From the NCBI RefSeq assembly GCF_003252755.1, contig NZ_QEPT01000001.1, forward strand, positions 186,001-250,000: 64,000 nucleotides of DNA, given 5' to 3'. Source of the DNA: Haemophilus parainfluenzae. GTDB taxonomy: Bacteria; Pseudomonadota; Gammaproteobacteria; Enterobacterales; Pasteurellaceae. The position numbers were made by a program, and so were the translations under genes. The notes under the pieces were generated by a model, which made no database searches, was not told the origin of the DNA, and was given only the letters and a program-made list of their open reading frames with translations. Each line of letters begins with the position of its first letter. Positions within the stretch are counted from its first letter, which is position 1. Positions 50,313 through 58,571 of this stretch are shown one piece after another.

Positions 50313-52094
50313 CTATTCAAAGGTAAATATTGTTGATTTGTTGCTTGATACATCACCGCCTAAACCATAAGGCACATTTAAAACGCAGTTCATGATTGCC
50401 CATGATAAGTCGCCGTGGCTTGCATCTTCCGAACGGTCAGAAACATAAGTAATCTTTCCGGTTACAGTAATGCGTTTTTTCACAGTCATGAAACTGGTCA
50501 CAATATCATTGTCGCCACTGTCGAATTTCAAGCGACGTTTTTGAATCAGATTTTGGGTTTTCAGAACCATCTCATTTTTCAGGTCTGCGTTATAATCCAA
50601 GCCTTGCACCATCGGATAGAATTTCTTCACTTCTTGGAACACCCCGGAACCCATTCCCGTTTTGTCAATCACAATGCGAGTCACATTGTAATCATCGCAA
50701 AACTGTTTAATGCGGTTTGCTTGTGTTTCGTAATCCATACCGTGAAAAGTTTGTTTGTGTAAAACGCGATAATCTCCCCCTTCCACTTTCGGCGGTGCAA
50801 CAATCACTAAGGCTGCACGGTCGCCACTAAAAGCAGGGTCATAGCCTAACCACACTTCTCGATTGCCAAAAGGTCGTTGATAAAATGGCTTAAAATCGTG
50901 CCATTCTTCTAGGCTGTCAACTTGACAAAGTTGCAAGTCGGCAAATTTAAAGGCAGAACTGTTATCATCAGCAAACTGGCACAGAAAAAGCTGTTCAAAT
51001 TCTTCCTTGCTGTTTTCTGCTAACAAATCTTCAATGTCGAACAAATTGCAACCACCTTCTAAAGCATCATAAATCGTCACAATCTGTTTCCACTGACGGT
51101 CACCGCAAAGTTTCCCCATGCCCAAATTTTCATGTGAAATATCAATTTCTACTTTTTCCGATTTCGCCCGTCCACGATTAAACGATTTCCCGGAAAAGAA
51201 CGCATAGGCAGGATGGGTGATTGTCGAAGGTGTAGAAAAGTAGGTTTGCCGATAAATCTTTTGGGCCGCCATACCACTGGCGACTTTCCGCATCACATCA
51301 AATTTCGGTATCCAAAACACCTCATCGAAATACAAGTTACCGTGGTAGGATTGTGCGGTTGCAGAATTCGTTCCCAAAAAGTATAACTCCGCGCTATTTG
51401 GCAGCTTAATAGTTTCTCCTTTTAATATCACATCTGCGGTTTTTTTCGCATATTCCACAATGTAAGAACGGAACTGCAACGCCTGCTTTTTACTAGCTGA
51501 AAGAAAAATTTGGTTATGGCCCGTCGTCAGCGCATCAATAAAAGCTTCATGGGCGAAATAGTAAGTCGCCCCGATTTGTCGGCTTTTTAAAATATTTCTA
51601 ATGCGGTTTTCTTTCGCTTTATACCAAACACGCTGATAATTAAACATCCCATCAAGAAAGCCATTAATCAGCAATTCTTCTTGTTCCTGATCAATGGCAT
51701 TCGGTTCAGCTTTCTTGCGGTCGCCCTTGTTGCGGTTCGCCAGTTTCGGATTTAAATCCACTTCATTGCCATCGCCGAAAGAATATTTTTTTACTCTCGC
51801 CATGCGTTCCATTTGTCGCCCGAGCAAATCAATTTCTTTATAATCTGAACCGCTCTTTTCTTCTTTCGCAATCAGCAAATTTAATCTTGTCTCAAGTGCT
51901 AATTCCACCCGACCGACAGGCGCAATATCGTCCCACTTTTCTCTGTCTTTCCAACTGGCAATCGTTGATGCAGGAATATCAAGCTGACGAGATATTTCAG
52001 CGATTTTATAACCACTGAAATACATCTGCTGTGCTTTACGTTTGATTTCCGCCGTCAATTCGGGGGAAGGTTGATTAATAACTTGTTCGTCCAT
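50313..52094 (-). CDS. P: Phage terminase large subunit (ATPase), P2 gpP-like
   Basis: 593-residue packaging motor protein. There is an N-terminal helix-turn-helix (GYKIAEISRQLDIPASTI), an ATPase core with the P2-type Walker A variant LKSRQIGATYYFAHEA near residue 188, Walker B NLYFDEVFWIPKF, and a C-terminal RNase-H-like nuclease with WLGYDPAFSGDRAAL and VIDKTGMGSGVF. Length equals P2 gpP (590). The start is 9 bp upstream of Q in the same operon. Confidence 0.96.
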   Translation of the reverse strand: MDEQVINQPSPELTAEIKRKAQQMYFSGYKIAEISRQLDIPASTIASWKDREKWDDIAPVGRVELALETRLNLLIAKEEKSGSDYKEIDLLGRQMERMARVKKYSFGDGNEVDLNPKLANRNKGDRKKAEPNAIDQEQEELLINGFLDGMFNYQRVWYKAKENRIRNILKSRQIGATYYFAHEAFIDALTTGHNQIFLSASKKQALQFRSYIVEYAKKTADVILKGETIKLPNSAELYFLGTNSATAQSYHGNLYFDEVFWIPKFDVMRKVASGMAAQKIYRQTYFSTPSTITHPAYAFFSGKSFNRGRAKSEKVEIDISHENLGMGKLCGDRQWKQIVTIYDALEGGCNLFDIEDLLAENSKEEFEQLFLCQFADDNSSAFKFADLQLCQVDSLEEWHDFKPFYQRPFGNREVWLGYDPAFSGDRAALVIVAPPKVEGGDYRVLHKQTFHGMDYETQANRIKQFCDDYNVTRIVIDKTGMGSGVFQEVKKFYPMVQGLDYNADLKNEMVLKTQNLIQKRRLKFDSGDNDIVTSFMTVKKRITVTGKITYVSDRSEDASHGDLSWAIMNCVLNVPYGLGGDVSSNKSTIFTFE

Positions 52095-52262
52095 TCCTAA
52101 TCCTTTCTATTTACAACCGCATAATAGAAAGGAGGCGAATGTTAGTCTTTCCGCTTGCTCTGTGAATCGGCATACAACAAAAGCAACTCATAGACCACCA
52201 AAATTAAACCTTTCAGAATAATGGCAATCTTTGAGCCAAACCAACCACAGAAAGGACAACCA

Positions 52263-53081
52263 ATGGCAAAAAAATCTAAATGGGTCGTTGTCGCAACCGA
52301 AGGTGCAACAACTGACGGCCGCACAATTCAGCGCAACTGGATTGAAGAAATGGCCGAAAGTTACGATCCGAAAAACACCTACGGCGCACGCATCAACCTT
52401 GACCACATCAAATTTTCTATCTATCTCCCTGAACTTGCCAATGCTCACTGTTTTGGCGACGTTTTAGCAATTAAGGCAGAAGAACGCGAAGATGGAAAAT
52501 TACAGCTTTTAGCAGAACTTCAACCAACTGACGCACTCATTGCCTTAAACAAAGACGGGCAAAAGGTTTACACGTCCGTTGAAATTGACACCAATTTTGC
52601 AGACACAGGCAAGGCATACTTAGTCGGTTTAGCCGTTACGGATAATCCGGCAAGCTTAGGCACTGAAATGTTAAGTTTCTCGCACAATGGCTTAAATGCC
52701 CGCAAATTAAAAGCGGACAACATTTTTACCGCTGCCGTTGAAACGGAATTGGAATTTGTTGAAGAAGCAGAAAAAAGCCCATCTGTGTTGGAAAAAATCA
52801 AAGCGTTATTTGCGAAAAAAGAAAAATCGGATGATGAACGCTTTGCCGACCAATCCAGTGCCATTGAGCTTTTAGCCGAGCAACAAAAGGAAATCTTGGA
52901 AAAATTGACCGCACTTCACGGCGATTTGGAAAATCAACAAGCCGAAATTGAAGAAATGAAAGCGGGCAATGAAGAAATCCAAGCCACGTTTGAAGAACTC
53001 AAACAAAAGCCGGCACAAGCCGAAAACTCCCGCCCATTAGTTTATGGTGAAGAACCAGAAACTGACGGCCGCTTCTTTTAA
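52263..53081 (+). CDS. O: Capsid scaffold and maturation protease, P2 gpO-like
   Basis: 272-residue protein that directs head assembly and cleaves head proteins. N-terminal VVVATEGATTDGRTIQRNWI and AESYDPKNTYGARINLDHI match the GPO family protease part. The C-terminal third is a long coiled coil (about residues 205-255), the scaffold part. The ATG at 52263 follows GAAAGGA. An earlier in-frame ATG lies in the region divergent from P. Confidence 0.93.
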   Translation: MAKKSKWVVVATEGATTDGRTIQRNWIEEMAESYDPKNTYGARINLDHIKFSIYLPELANAHCFGDVLAIKAEEREDGKLQLLAELQPTDALIALNKDGQKVYTSVEIDTNFADTGKAYLVGLAVTDNPASLGTEMLSFSHNGLNARKLKADNIFTAAVETELEFVEEAEKSPSVLEKIKALFAKKEKSDDERFADQSSAIELLAEQQKEILEKLTALHGDLENQQAEIEEMKAGNEEIQATFEELKQKPAQAENSRPLVYGEEPETDGRFF

Positions 53082-53102
53082 TTTATCTTAGGAAAAAACC
53101 AA

Positions 53103-54137
53103 ATGAATAAATTTACCCAACAAAAATTCCAAGCTTACATTGCAGGCGTTGCACAAGATAACGGCGAAGATGTGGCATTTGTTGCAAATGGCGGACAATT
53201 CACTGTCGAACCAACAATTCAACAAAAGCTTGAAAACGCAGTACTTGAAAGCTCCGATTTCTTAAAACGCATCAACGTTGTGATGGTGCAAGATATGAAA
53301 GGTTCTGCATTGCGTTTGGGCGTGCTTTCACCAGTTGCAAGCCGCACAGATACCAACACCAAAGCACGTGAAACCACGGACATCCACAGCTTGCAAGAAA
53401 ACTTATATTCTTGCGAACAAACCAACTTTGACACGCATTTAAACTATGCAACGTTAGACAGTTGGGCGAAATTCCCTGACTTTGCGGCACGTGTTGGCAA
53501 GCTTAAAGCAGAACGCATTGCATTAGACCGTATCATGATCGGCTGGAACGGCACAAGCGTGGCAGCAACAACCAACCGCACATCAAATCCATTATTGCAA
53601 GATGTGAACAAAGGCTGGTTGAAACAAATCGAAGATAAAGCAACTGCGCGCGTAATGAAAGAAGCGAAAAGCGGTACAGGCAAAATCGAAATCGGTGCAG
53701 GCAAAGAATATAAAAATCTTGATGCATTAGTTTATGCACTGAAAGAAGATTTCATCCCTGACCAATACCGCGACGACACAAAACTTGTGGCGATTATGGG
53801 TAGCGACTTGTTAGCAGATAAATACTTCCCGCTAATCAATCAAGATAAACCAAGCGAGCAAGCGGCAGGCGATACCATTATCAGCCAAAAACGTGTTGGC
53901 GGTTTACAAGCCGTAACCGTGCCATACTTCCCGAAAGGCACTGTATTGGTGACATCACTCGACAACTTGTCAATCTATGTTCAAGAAGGTCGTGTTCGCC
54001 GTCACTTAAAAGACGTGCCGGAACGCAACCGTGTGGAAGATTACTTGTCATCCAATGAAGCTTATGTAGTTGAAAACTACGAAGCCGTGGCGATGGCGAA
54101 AAACATCACCATTCTTGATGCACCAACTCACGCGTAA
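53103..54137 (+). CDS. N: Major capsid protein, P2 gpN-like
   Basis: 344-residue HK97-fold capsid protein. N-terminal FTQQKFQAYIAGVAQDNG, the RIMIGWNGTSVAATTNRTSN segment and the C-terminal YEAVAMAKNITI match the P2/HP1 family (P2 gpN is 357). The part before about residue 30 is probably cleaved during maturation, as in P2. 21 bp after O. Confidence 0.96.
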   Translation: MNKFTQQKFQAYIAGVAQDNGEDVAFVANGGQFTVEPTIQQKLENAVLESSDFLKRINVVMVQDMKGSALRLGVLSPVASRTDTNTKARETTDIHSLQENLYSCEQTNFDTHLNYATLDSWAKFPDFAARVGKLKAERIALDRIMIGWNGTSVAATTNRTSNPLLQDVNKGWLKQIEDKATARVMKEAKSGTGKIEIGAGKEYKNLDALVYALKEDFIPDQYRDDTKLVAIMGSDLLADKYFPLINQDKPSEQAAGDTIISQKRVGGLQAVTVPYFPKGTVLVTSLDNLSIYVQEGRVRRHLKDVPERNRVEDYLSSNEAYVVENYEAVAMAKNITILDAPTHA

Positions 54138-54142
54138 TCACA

Positions 54143-54793
54143 ATGCGACCAACTAAACGTCACTTTCTCGAAGTTTCTGCCGCTATCGCTAATGCGGCAG
54201 AAACCGAAGATCTAAGCGACTTCACGGAATACGAAAAAATGTGCCGTATTCTTGCGCGACATCGAAAGGATTTAAAAAATATTCAATCGACAGAACGCAA
54301 AGCCACATTTAAAAAGCAAATTCTGCCTGATTATCTGCCATGGATTACAGGGGCGCTATCTGCCGGAACAGGCAAACAAGATAACGTCTTGATGACATGG
54401 TGCGTATGGGCGATTGACTGCGGGGAATATCACCTTGCCTTGCAGATTGCGGATTATGCCGTGTTCCATGATTTGCGTTTGCCTGAACCGTTCACACGAA
54501 CACTTGGCACATTATTGGCGGAAGAATTTGCCGACCAAGCAAAAACCGCACAAGCCGCCAATCAGCCATTCGAAGTGTCGTACTTAGAGCAAGTACAACG
54601 CATCACCGCTGAATGTGACATGCCAGATGAAAGCCGTGCGCGATTGTTGCGTGAATTAGGCTTGTTATTGGTTGAAAAGAATCCTGAACAAGCCTTGCAA
54701 TACCTTGAACGTGCTTTAGGGTTAGATCAGAAAGTGGGCGTGAAAGGTGACATTAAAAAATTACGCAAAAAATTAAGCAAATCCGATGAATAA
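54143..54793 (+). CDS. M: Terminase small (endonuclease) subunit, P2 gpM-like
   Basis: 216-residue protein that recognises cos with gpP. Family segments: the basic RHRKDLKNIQSTERKATFKKQ-like stretch, ILPDYLPWITGALSAGTG, and MTWCVWAIDCGEYHLALQIA. A 9-bp perfect stem (AAATCCGAT / ATCGGATTT) spans its stop codon, with no T run. The next 120 bp up to L hold an imperfect GC-rich inverted repeat and no gene. Confidence 0.93.
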   Translation: MRPTKRHFLEVSAAIANAAETEDLSDFTEYEKMCRILARHRKDLKNIQSTERKATFKKQILPDYLPWITGALSAGTGKQDNVLMTWCVWAIDCGEYHLALQIADYAVFHDLRLPEPFTRTLGTLLAEEFADQAKTAQAANQPFEVSYLEQVQRITAECDMPDESRARLLRELGLLLVEKNPEQALQYLERALGLDQKVGVKGDIKKLRKKLSKSDE

Positions 54794-54915
54794 TCGGATT
54801 TGATAACGAGCAAACCACGCACCCGCGGGGCGGATAAAAGCGCGGTCAGGTTTCTTTACCTCTTTTCCTGATTGTTGCTCTTTATCCTCACCCCGCTTTT
54901 TTATAGGTAGATTTT

Positions 54916-55422
54916 ATGTCAGACGGTGCAATCTCAATCAAACTCGCCCCCGATTATGAAATGGGCGCAGTGCAAAAACAACTGGAAGATTACGGATCAG
55001 GCGAAGATATTATTCGAAACGATGATTTTTTCCCTGACATTTCTCTTTCTGCTTTTCGCAATCAATATCGTGCAGACGGCACAGTTACCGAACAACGCTT
55101 GCAAGATGCATTGATTGAAGCCATCGCCAGTGTAAATGATGAATTATCTACATTCAAAGCACAAAGCGAACATCACTTCCTTGAACAAATCCCCGCACCA
55201 TCAGTCAACGGCGAAAGCGTGTTGATTTATCGCTATAAACGCGCGGTGAATTGTTTGGCACTGGCTAACCTTTACGAGCGTTACGCAAGCTATGACAGCA
55301 CCAATGATGGCGAAAAGAAAATGGATTTACTCAAAGACAGCATCAACGAATTAAGACGAGATGCACGCTTTGCCATTAGCGACATTATCGGCAAAAGACG
55401 GGTCGATGCGGAGTTAATTTAA
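54916..55422 (+). CDS. L: Head completion/stabilization protein, P2 gpL-like
   Basis: 168-residue connector protein closing the filled head. Family segments: FFPDISLSAFRNQYRADGTV near residue 40, VLIYRYKRAVNCLALANLYE and ARFAISDIIGKRRVDAELI at the end. Length equals P2 gpL (169). Its stop overlaps the start of X by one base. Confidence 0.92.
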   Translation: MSDGAISIKLAPDYEMGAVQKQLEDYGSGEDIIRNDDFFPDISLSAFRNQYRADGTVTEQRLQDALIEAIASVNDELSTFKAQSEHHFLEQIPAPSVNGESVLIYRYKRAVNCLALANLYERYASYDSTNDGEKKMDLLKDSINELRRDARFAISDIIGKRRVDAELI

Positions 55423-55631
55423 TGAAAATTCACGCACAACAAAATGACAACTTGGACGCCATTCTTTATCGCTATTTTGGCCGCAGTGAAGGGCTTTTAG
55501 AAATTGCGTGCGAATTAAATCCGCACTTAATGGATAAGCCCGTCATTCCCATCAGAACACCAGTAATATTGCCTGAGGCTGACACTGAAAAGATCAGCGT
55601 GGCAAGTGACACTATACAACTTTGGAGCTGA
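55422..55631 (+). CDS. X: Tail protein X (LysM-like), P2 gpX-like
   Basis: 69 residues, the usual size for gpX. The pattern AQQNDNLDAILYRYFGRSEG and LNPHLMDKP...TPVILPE is the LysM-like tail protein X fold, which bridges tail tube and baseplate. Overlaps L by one base. Confidence 0.9.
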   Translation: MKIHAQQNDNLDAILYRYFGRSEGLLEIACELNPHLMDKPVIPIRTPVILPEADTEKISVASDTIQLWS

Positions 55632-55632
55632 T

Positions 55633-55854
55633 ATGCACGACACACCATCAAGAGCATCTTACATATCAGGATTATTTGCCTTCTTCATCGGACGCATTGC
55701 GGATATGTTTTCAAATGTAAATTGGGCTGACGTCGCATCAGCAACAGGTATTGTGATCGGCGTCTCAACATTCCTTGTAAATTGGTATTACAAGAAAAAA
55801 GATTTTGAATTAAAAGAAAAAGAATTAAACCAACGGAGCCATCACCATGATTAA
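55633..55854 (+). CDS. Phage holin
   Basis: 73-residue protein with one clear membrane segment (VASATGIVIGVSTFLVNWYY, residues about 30-49) and a charged C terminus (KKKDFELKEKELNQRSHHHD), the HP1-type class holin pattern. GGAG precedes the ATG. Its C-terminal end overlaps the lysozyme start by 8 bp. Function inferred from size, topology and place beside the endolysin. Confidence 0.8.
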   Translation: MHDTPSRASYISGLFAFFIGRIADMFSNVNWADVASATGIVIGVSTFLVNWYYKKKDFELKEKELNQRSHHHD

Positions 55855-56365
55855 ACGAACAGCAAAATATGCATGCAGTGTAGTGGCGATTGTAGGATTG
55901 GCACTCTCTTTACATGGGAATGAAATTAGAACATCAGAAAAAGGCTTGCTATTGACTGGCAATGCCGAAGGATGTCAAAGAGTGCCATATAACTGCCCTT
56001 CCGCTGTATTAACATTCGGGCTAGGAACCACTGATGCAGTCGAAAAAGTCATTCCACATAAAGTCTATACAGATGAAGAAATCGCAAATGCCTTTACAAA
56101 GGGAATTAAACAAGCCGAAAAATGTGTGAATACGTATGCAAACGGTCAAGCCATGCCGCAAGGTGCATTTGATGCCTTAGTGTCAATTACCTTTAATGCA
56201 GGATGCGGGAACTTAAAAAACAGCACGCTTTTTAAAATGGCACGGAAAGGATATAGCAAAGCTATGTGCGGTCAATTTGAACGATGGATTTATGCAAACG
56301 GCGTTCCACTGAAAGGCTTAATTGAAAGACGACAAAAGGAGAAAGCATTATGTTTGGGTTCTTAA
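55847..56365 (+). CDS. SAR endolysin (GH24 lysozyme) with P1-Lyz-like Glu-Cys-Thr catalytic triad
   Basis: 172-residue murein hydrolase. The N-terminal weakly hydrophobic stretch (YACSVVAIVGLALSLHG, residues 8-24) is a signal-arrest-release segment with a cysteine (Cys10). The catalytic spacing is Glu41 - Cys50 - Thr56, with a further cysteine at 43. This matches phage P1 Lyz, where the catalytic cysteine is blocked by a disulfide until a SAR cysteine frees it. The rest is the GH24 core (GAFDALVSITFNAGCGNLKNS). Lies between holin and spanin genes. Confidence 0.9.
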   Translation: MIKRTAKYACSVVAIVGLALSLHGNEIRTSEKGLLLTGNAEGCQRVPYNCPSAVLTFGLGTTDAVEKVIPHKVYTDEEIANAFTKGIKQAEKCVNTYANGQAMPQGAFDALVSITFNAGCGNLKNSTLFKMARKGYSKAMCGQFERWIYANGVPLKGLIERRQKEKALCLGS

Positions 56366-56697
56366 CGAAAAAAGAAAAATACATTTTATTGGTTGGCCCG
56401 CTCATGCTTGTGGCGATCATCCTGTTTCAAGGATGGCAAGCCAACCACTGGCGAGCCGAAGCGGCAAAAGAAGAACAATTAAAACAACAATGGGAAGCGT
56501 CTTACGTTGCTTTAAATGAAAGCGTGGATAAATTCAACGAACAACAAAAAGCACTCACGGAAGCCGTTAATCAATTAAAAATCTCTCAAACCAAGCAAAC
56601 ACAGGATTTAAAAAATGCACTTAAAAAACACCAAGATTGGGCTGACACTTTTATCCCTGATGATGTTGGCGGCGTGTTCAACTCCGAAAATCATTAA
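56350..56697 (+). CDS. Rz-like inner-membrane spanin (i-spanin)
   Basis: 115-residue type II membrane protein: N-terminal helix (ILLVGPLMLVAIILFQGW, residues about 12-29), then a long periplasmic coiled coil (AEAAKEEQLKQQWEASYVAL and on). Lyses the outer membrane with the embedded Rz1 lipoprotein. Overlaps the endolysin by 16 bp. Confidence 0.82.
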   Translation: MFGFLTKKEKYILLVGPLMLVAIILFQGWQANHWRAEAAKEEQLKQQWEASYVALNESVDKFNEQQKALTEAVNQLKISQTKQTQDLKNALKKHQDWADTFIPDDVGGVFNSENH

Positions 56698-56875
56698 ACA
56701 GCCAATTTTATGCCCGCAAGTTGCAGAATGTACGCCATTTGCCGCCACAATTAAAACAAACGGCGATTTGGCTAATGCTTATCTACAAAGCCAACAAAAG
56801 CTAAGTGTGTGCATTGTTGAAAATCAAGCATTGAAGAAATGTATTGATGAATTTAATAAACAGGAAAAACAATGA
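56615..56875 (+). CDS. Rz1-like outer-membrane lipoprotein (o-spanin), embedded in Rz frame
   Basis: 86 residues with a lipoprotein signal: hydrophobic TLLSLMMLAAC, cysteine at residue 21. Starts inside the Rz gene in another frame and extends 178 bp beyond it, the usual nested spanin layout. Periplasmic part has three more cysteines. Confidence 0.82.
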   Translation: MHLKNTKIGLTLLSLMMLAACSTPKIIKQPILCPQVAECTPFAATIKTNGDLANAYLQSQQKLSVCIVENQALKKCIDEFNKQEKQ

Positions 56876-57087
56876 CCGATCAATTTGACCGTGCGCAAGA
56901 ACTCGAACAAATGACACGTGACATTGCGTTACAAAAACACCGCACTTTTAAAGCAGTAAGTCGCCTTTATTGTGAAGATTGCGATGCGCCCATCCCAGAA
57001 AAACGCCGCCAATTAATTCAAGGCGTAACCCGTTGCGTGGATTGTCAGCAAAAATACGAAATGCAACAACGGAATTTCAGAAAATGA
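56872..57087 (+). CDS. DksA/TraR-family C4 zinc-finger protein
   Basis: 71 residues with the C4 zinc finger CEDCDAP...CVDCQQKYE and the family's ARELEQMTRDIALQKHR-like start. Small TraR-type proteins alter RNA polymerase activity like DksA and ppGpp. Common in P2-like phages. Start overlaps the Rz1 stop by 4 bp. Confidence 0.88.
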   Translation: MTDQFDRAQELEQMTRDIALQKHRTFKAVSRLYCEDCDAPIPEKRRQLIQGVTRCVDCQQKYEMQQRNFRK

Positions 57088-57347
57088 GAAAAACAACACT
57101 TTATCTCGCCATTGCCGCGTCATTGCCGTGTTTAGCAAATACGTACACCGTACCATTTAGAGATGGCCCATTTGGTAAATATTCAAATTACCCTGACGGA
57201 AGAATAACAGAAGTATGCATTCATCAAGTAGGCTATTTGATGACGGACACTGGACATTTGATTGTTGCCGTAGATAAAGACAGCCGACCATTAATTTGCA
57301 GAGATACGCAAAATGAAAAAACCAAACCAATTGCGCAAAATCCTTGA
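57084..57347 (+). CDS. Small secreted protein of unknown function (phage)
   Basis: 87 residues. A signal peptide (RKTTLYLAIAASLPCLA, cleavage after about residue 18) is followed by an exported domain with two cysteines (EVCIHQ and LICRD). The ATG overlaps the stop of the zinc-finger gene, and its end overlaps gene R by 35 bp, so the tight packing supports its being real. Family not recognised. Confidence 0.6.
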   Translation: MRKTTLYLAIAASLPCLANTYTVPFRDGPFGKYSNYPDGRITEVCIHQVGYLMTDTGHLIVAVDKDSRPLICRDTQNEKTKPIAQNP

Positions 57348-57795
57348 GCAAAGTCACCAAGACTTTGTGAAAAATCCTGACCGCTTACAGCTTTATGTTG
57401 ACGGCGGTCAAGTTGTTGCAACTGGCAGCACATCACTAAGTTTTGAGTATCGTTACACGCTAAATATCATCATCACCGATTTTGCCTTTGATATTGCAAG
57501 CCTAATCGTGCCGATTAATGCGTACTTACGGAAAAACCAACCTGAACTATTCGAAAATCCGCAACGCCGTGAAAACGCCTTTAAATTCCAAATGGATTAC
57601 AACAATAACAACACGGCAGACGTATCTTTTGAAATCCAACTTACCGAACGCGTTGTGGCAAAACAATTGGGCGAAAACGTGCAGATGACTTACGCCACAG
57701 AACCAACCGCACAGGAATGGGAAACATTAAACACATTGAAAGTCTATCTTGAAAAAATAGACGATGAACATTTGATTTTCAAAGGCGGTGAGTAA
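57313..57795 (+). CDS. R: Tail completion protein, P2 gpR-like
   Basis: 160-residue tail completion protein. KPNQLRKILEQSH start, LIVPINAYLRKNQPELFENP and DVSFEIQLTERVV segments match the gpR family (P2 gpR is 155). Ends one base inside the S start. Confidence 0.9.
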   Translation: MKKPNQLRKILEQSHQDFVKNPDRLQLYVDGGQVVATGSTSLSFEYRYTLNIIITDFAFDIASLIVPINAYLRKNQPELFENPQRRENAFKFQMDYNNNNTADVSFEIQLTERVVAKQLGENVQMTYATEPTAQEWETLNTLKVYLEKIDDEHLIFKGGE

Positions 57796-58253
57796 TGGCA
57801 ACGGTGGAAGAAGTCCAAGCGAAATTAACCGCACTGATTAATAATCTCTCACCACAAGCCCGCCGCCAGTTGGCCCGCAACATTGGGCAAGCTTTACGAA
57901 AAAATCAACAAGCCCGCATCGCACGTCAAGAAAACCCAGACGGCACAGCATTTGAGCCAAGAAAACCAAGGAAAGAATTTGGCAAAAAGAAAGGCAGAAT
58001 TAAACGAAAAGCCATGTTCGCTAAACTTCGCACCGCCCGACATTTAAAAGTGCGGTCAAACGGTAACGAAGTTTCAGTGGGGTTTAATGGCTCAAGTGCC
58101 GCCATTGCTGCAGTGCATCAATACGGTTTAAGCGCTAGCCCATCTAAAAATAAAGATTTCAAAGTGCAATATGCCCAGCGTGAATTACTGGGCTTTTCGG
58201 AAAGTGATGTGGAGTTGATTGAAAACTTAATTATTGAGCAATTAAGTCTTTAG
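57795..58253 (+). CDS. S: Tail completion protein, P2 gpS-like
   Basis: 152-residue virion morphogenesis protein. Conserved features: LSPQARRQLARNIGQALRKN, NPDGTAFEPRKPRK and AAIAAVHQYGLS. Length equals P2 gpS (150). Its last 23 bp overlap a reverse-strand membrane gene. Confidence 0.92.
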   Translation: MATVEEVQAKLTALINNLSPQARRQLARNIGQALRKNQQARIARQENPDGTAFEPRKPRKEFGKKKGRIKRKAMFAKLRTARHLKVRSNGNEVSVGFNGSSAAIAAVHQYGLSASPSKNKDFKVQYAQRELLGFSESDVELIENLIIEQLSL

Positions 58254-58503
58254 ATTGTGATTTTAATTTGATGTGCTTGCGAATAATGTGAATCCAATAG
58301 CAATACACTGCAAGTGCTGCAACACCAAGGAAAAAGTTGATTTCAGCAAGCCAAAGCACCGACCCCATCATCAACATATAAAGAAACAGAACAGGCGCGG
58401 CAATAATGCCAGAAACTAACCAAGGCAATGCAATCAAACCGAAACCGACAGCGAGCCCAAGAGCACCAAAAGCGAAGATGAGCAGAAAAAGAATTGTGAT
58501 CAT
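58231..58503 (-). CDS. Reverse-strand small membrane protein, possible moron gene
   Basis: 90 residues with about three hydrophobic helices (ILFLLIFAFGALGLAVGFGL, LVSGIIAAPVLFLYMLMMG, FFLGVAALAVYCYWI) and a basic tail (RKHIKLKSQSKD). On the minus strand inside a plus-strand tail operon. The start at 58503 is preceded by GGGGG. Such reverse genes in prophages often act in the lysogen, for example in superinfection exclusion. The function is inferred only from place and topology. Confidence 0.6.
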   Translation of the reverse strand: MITILFLLIFAFGALGLAVGFGLIALPWLVSGIIAAPVLFLYMLMMGSVLWLAEINFFLGVAALAVYCYWIHIIRKHIKLKSQSKDLIAQ

Positions 58504-58571
58504 ATAGCCCCCTTTGTTTTGGTACATTATTTAATCTTTCTTTCTGAAAAGTCAAGAAAAAGCGAGAAAAT

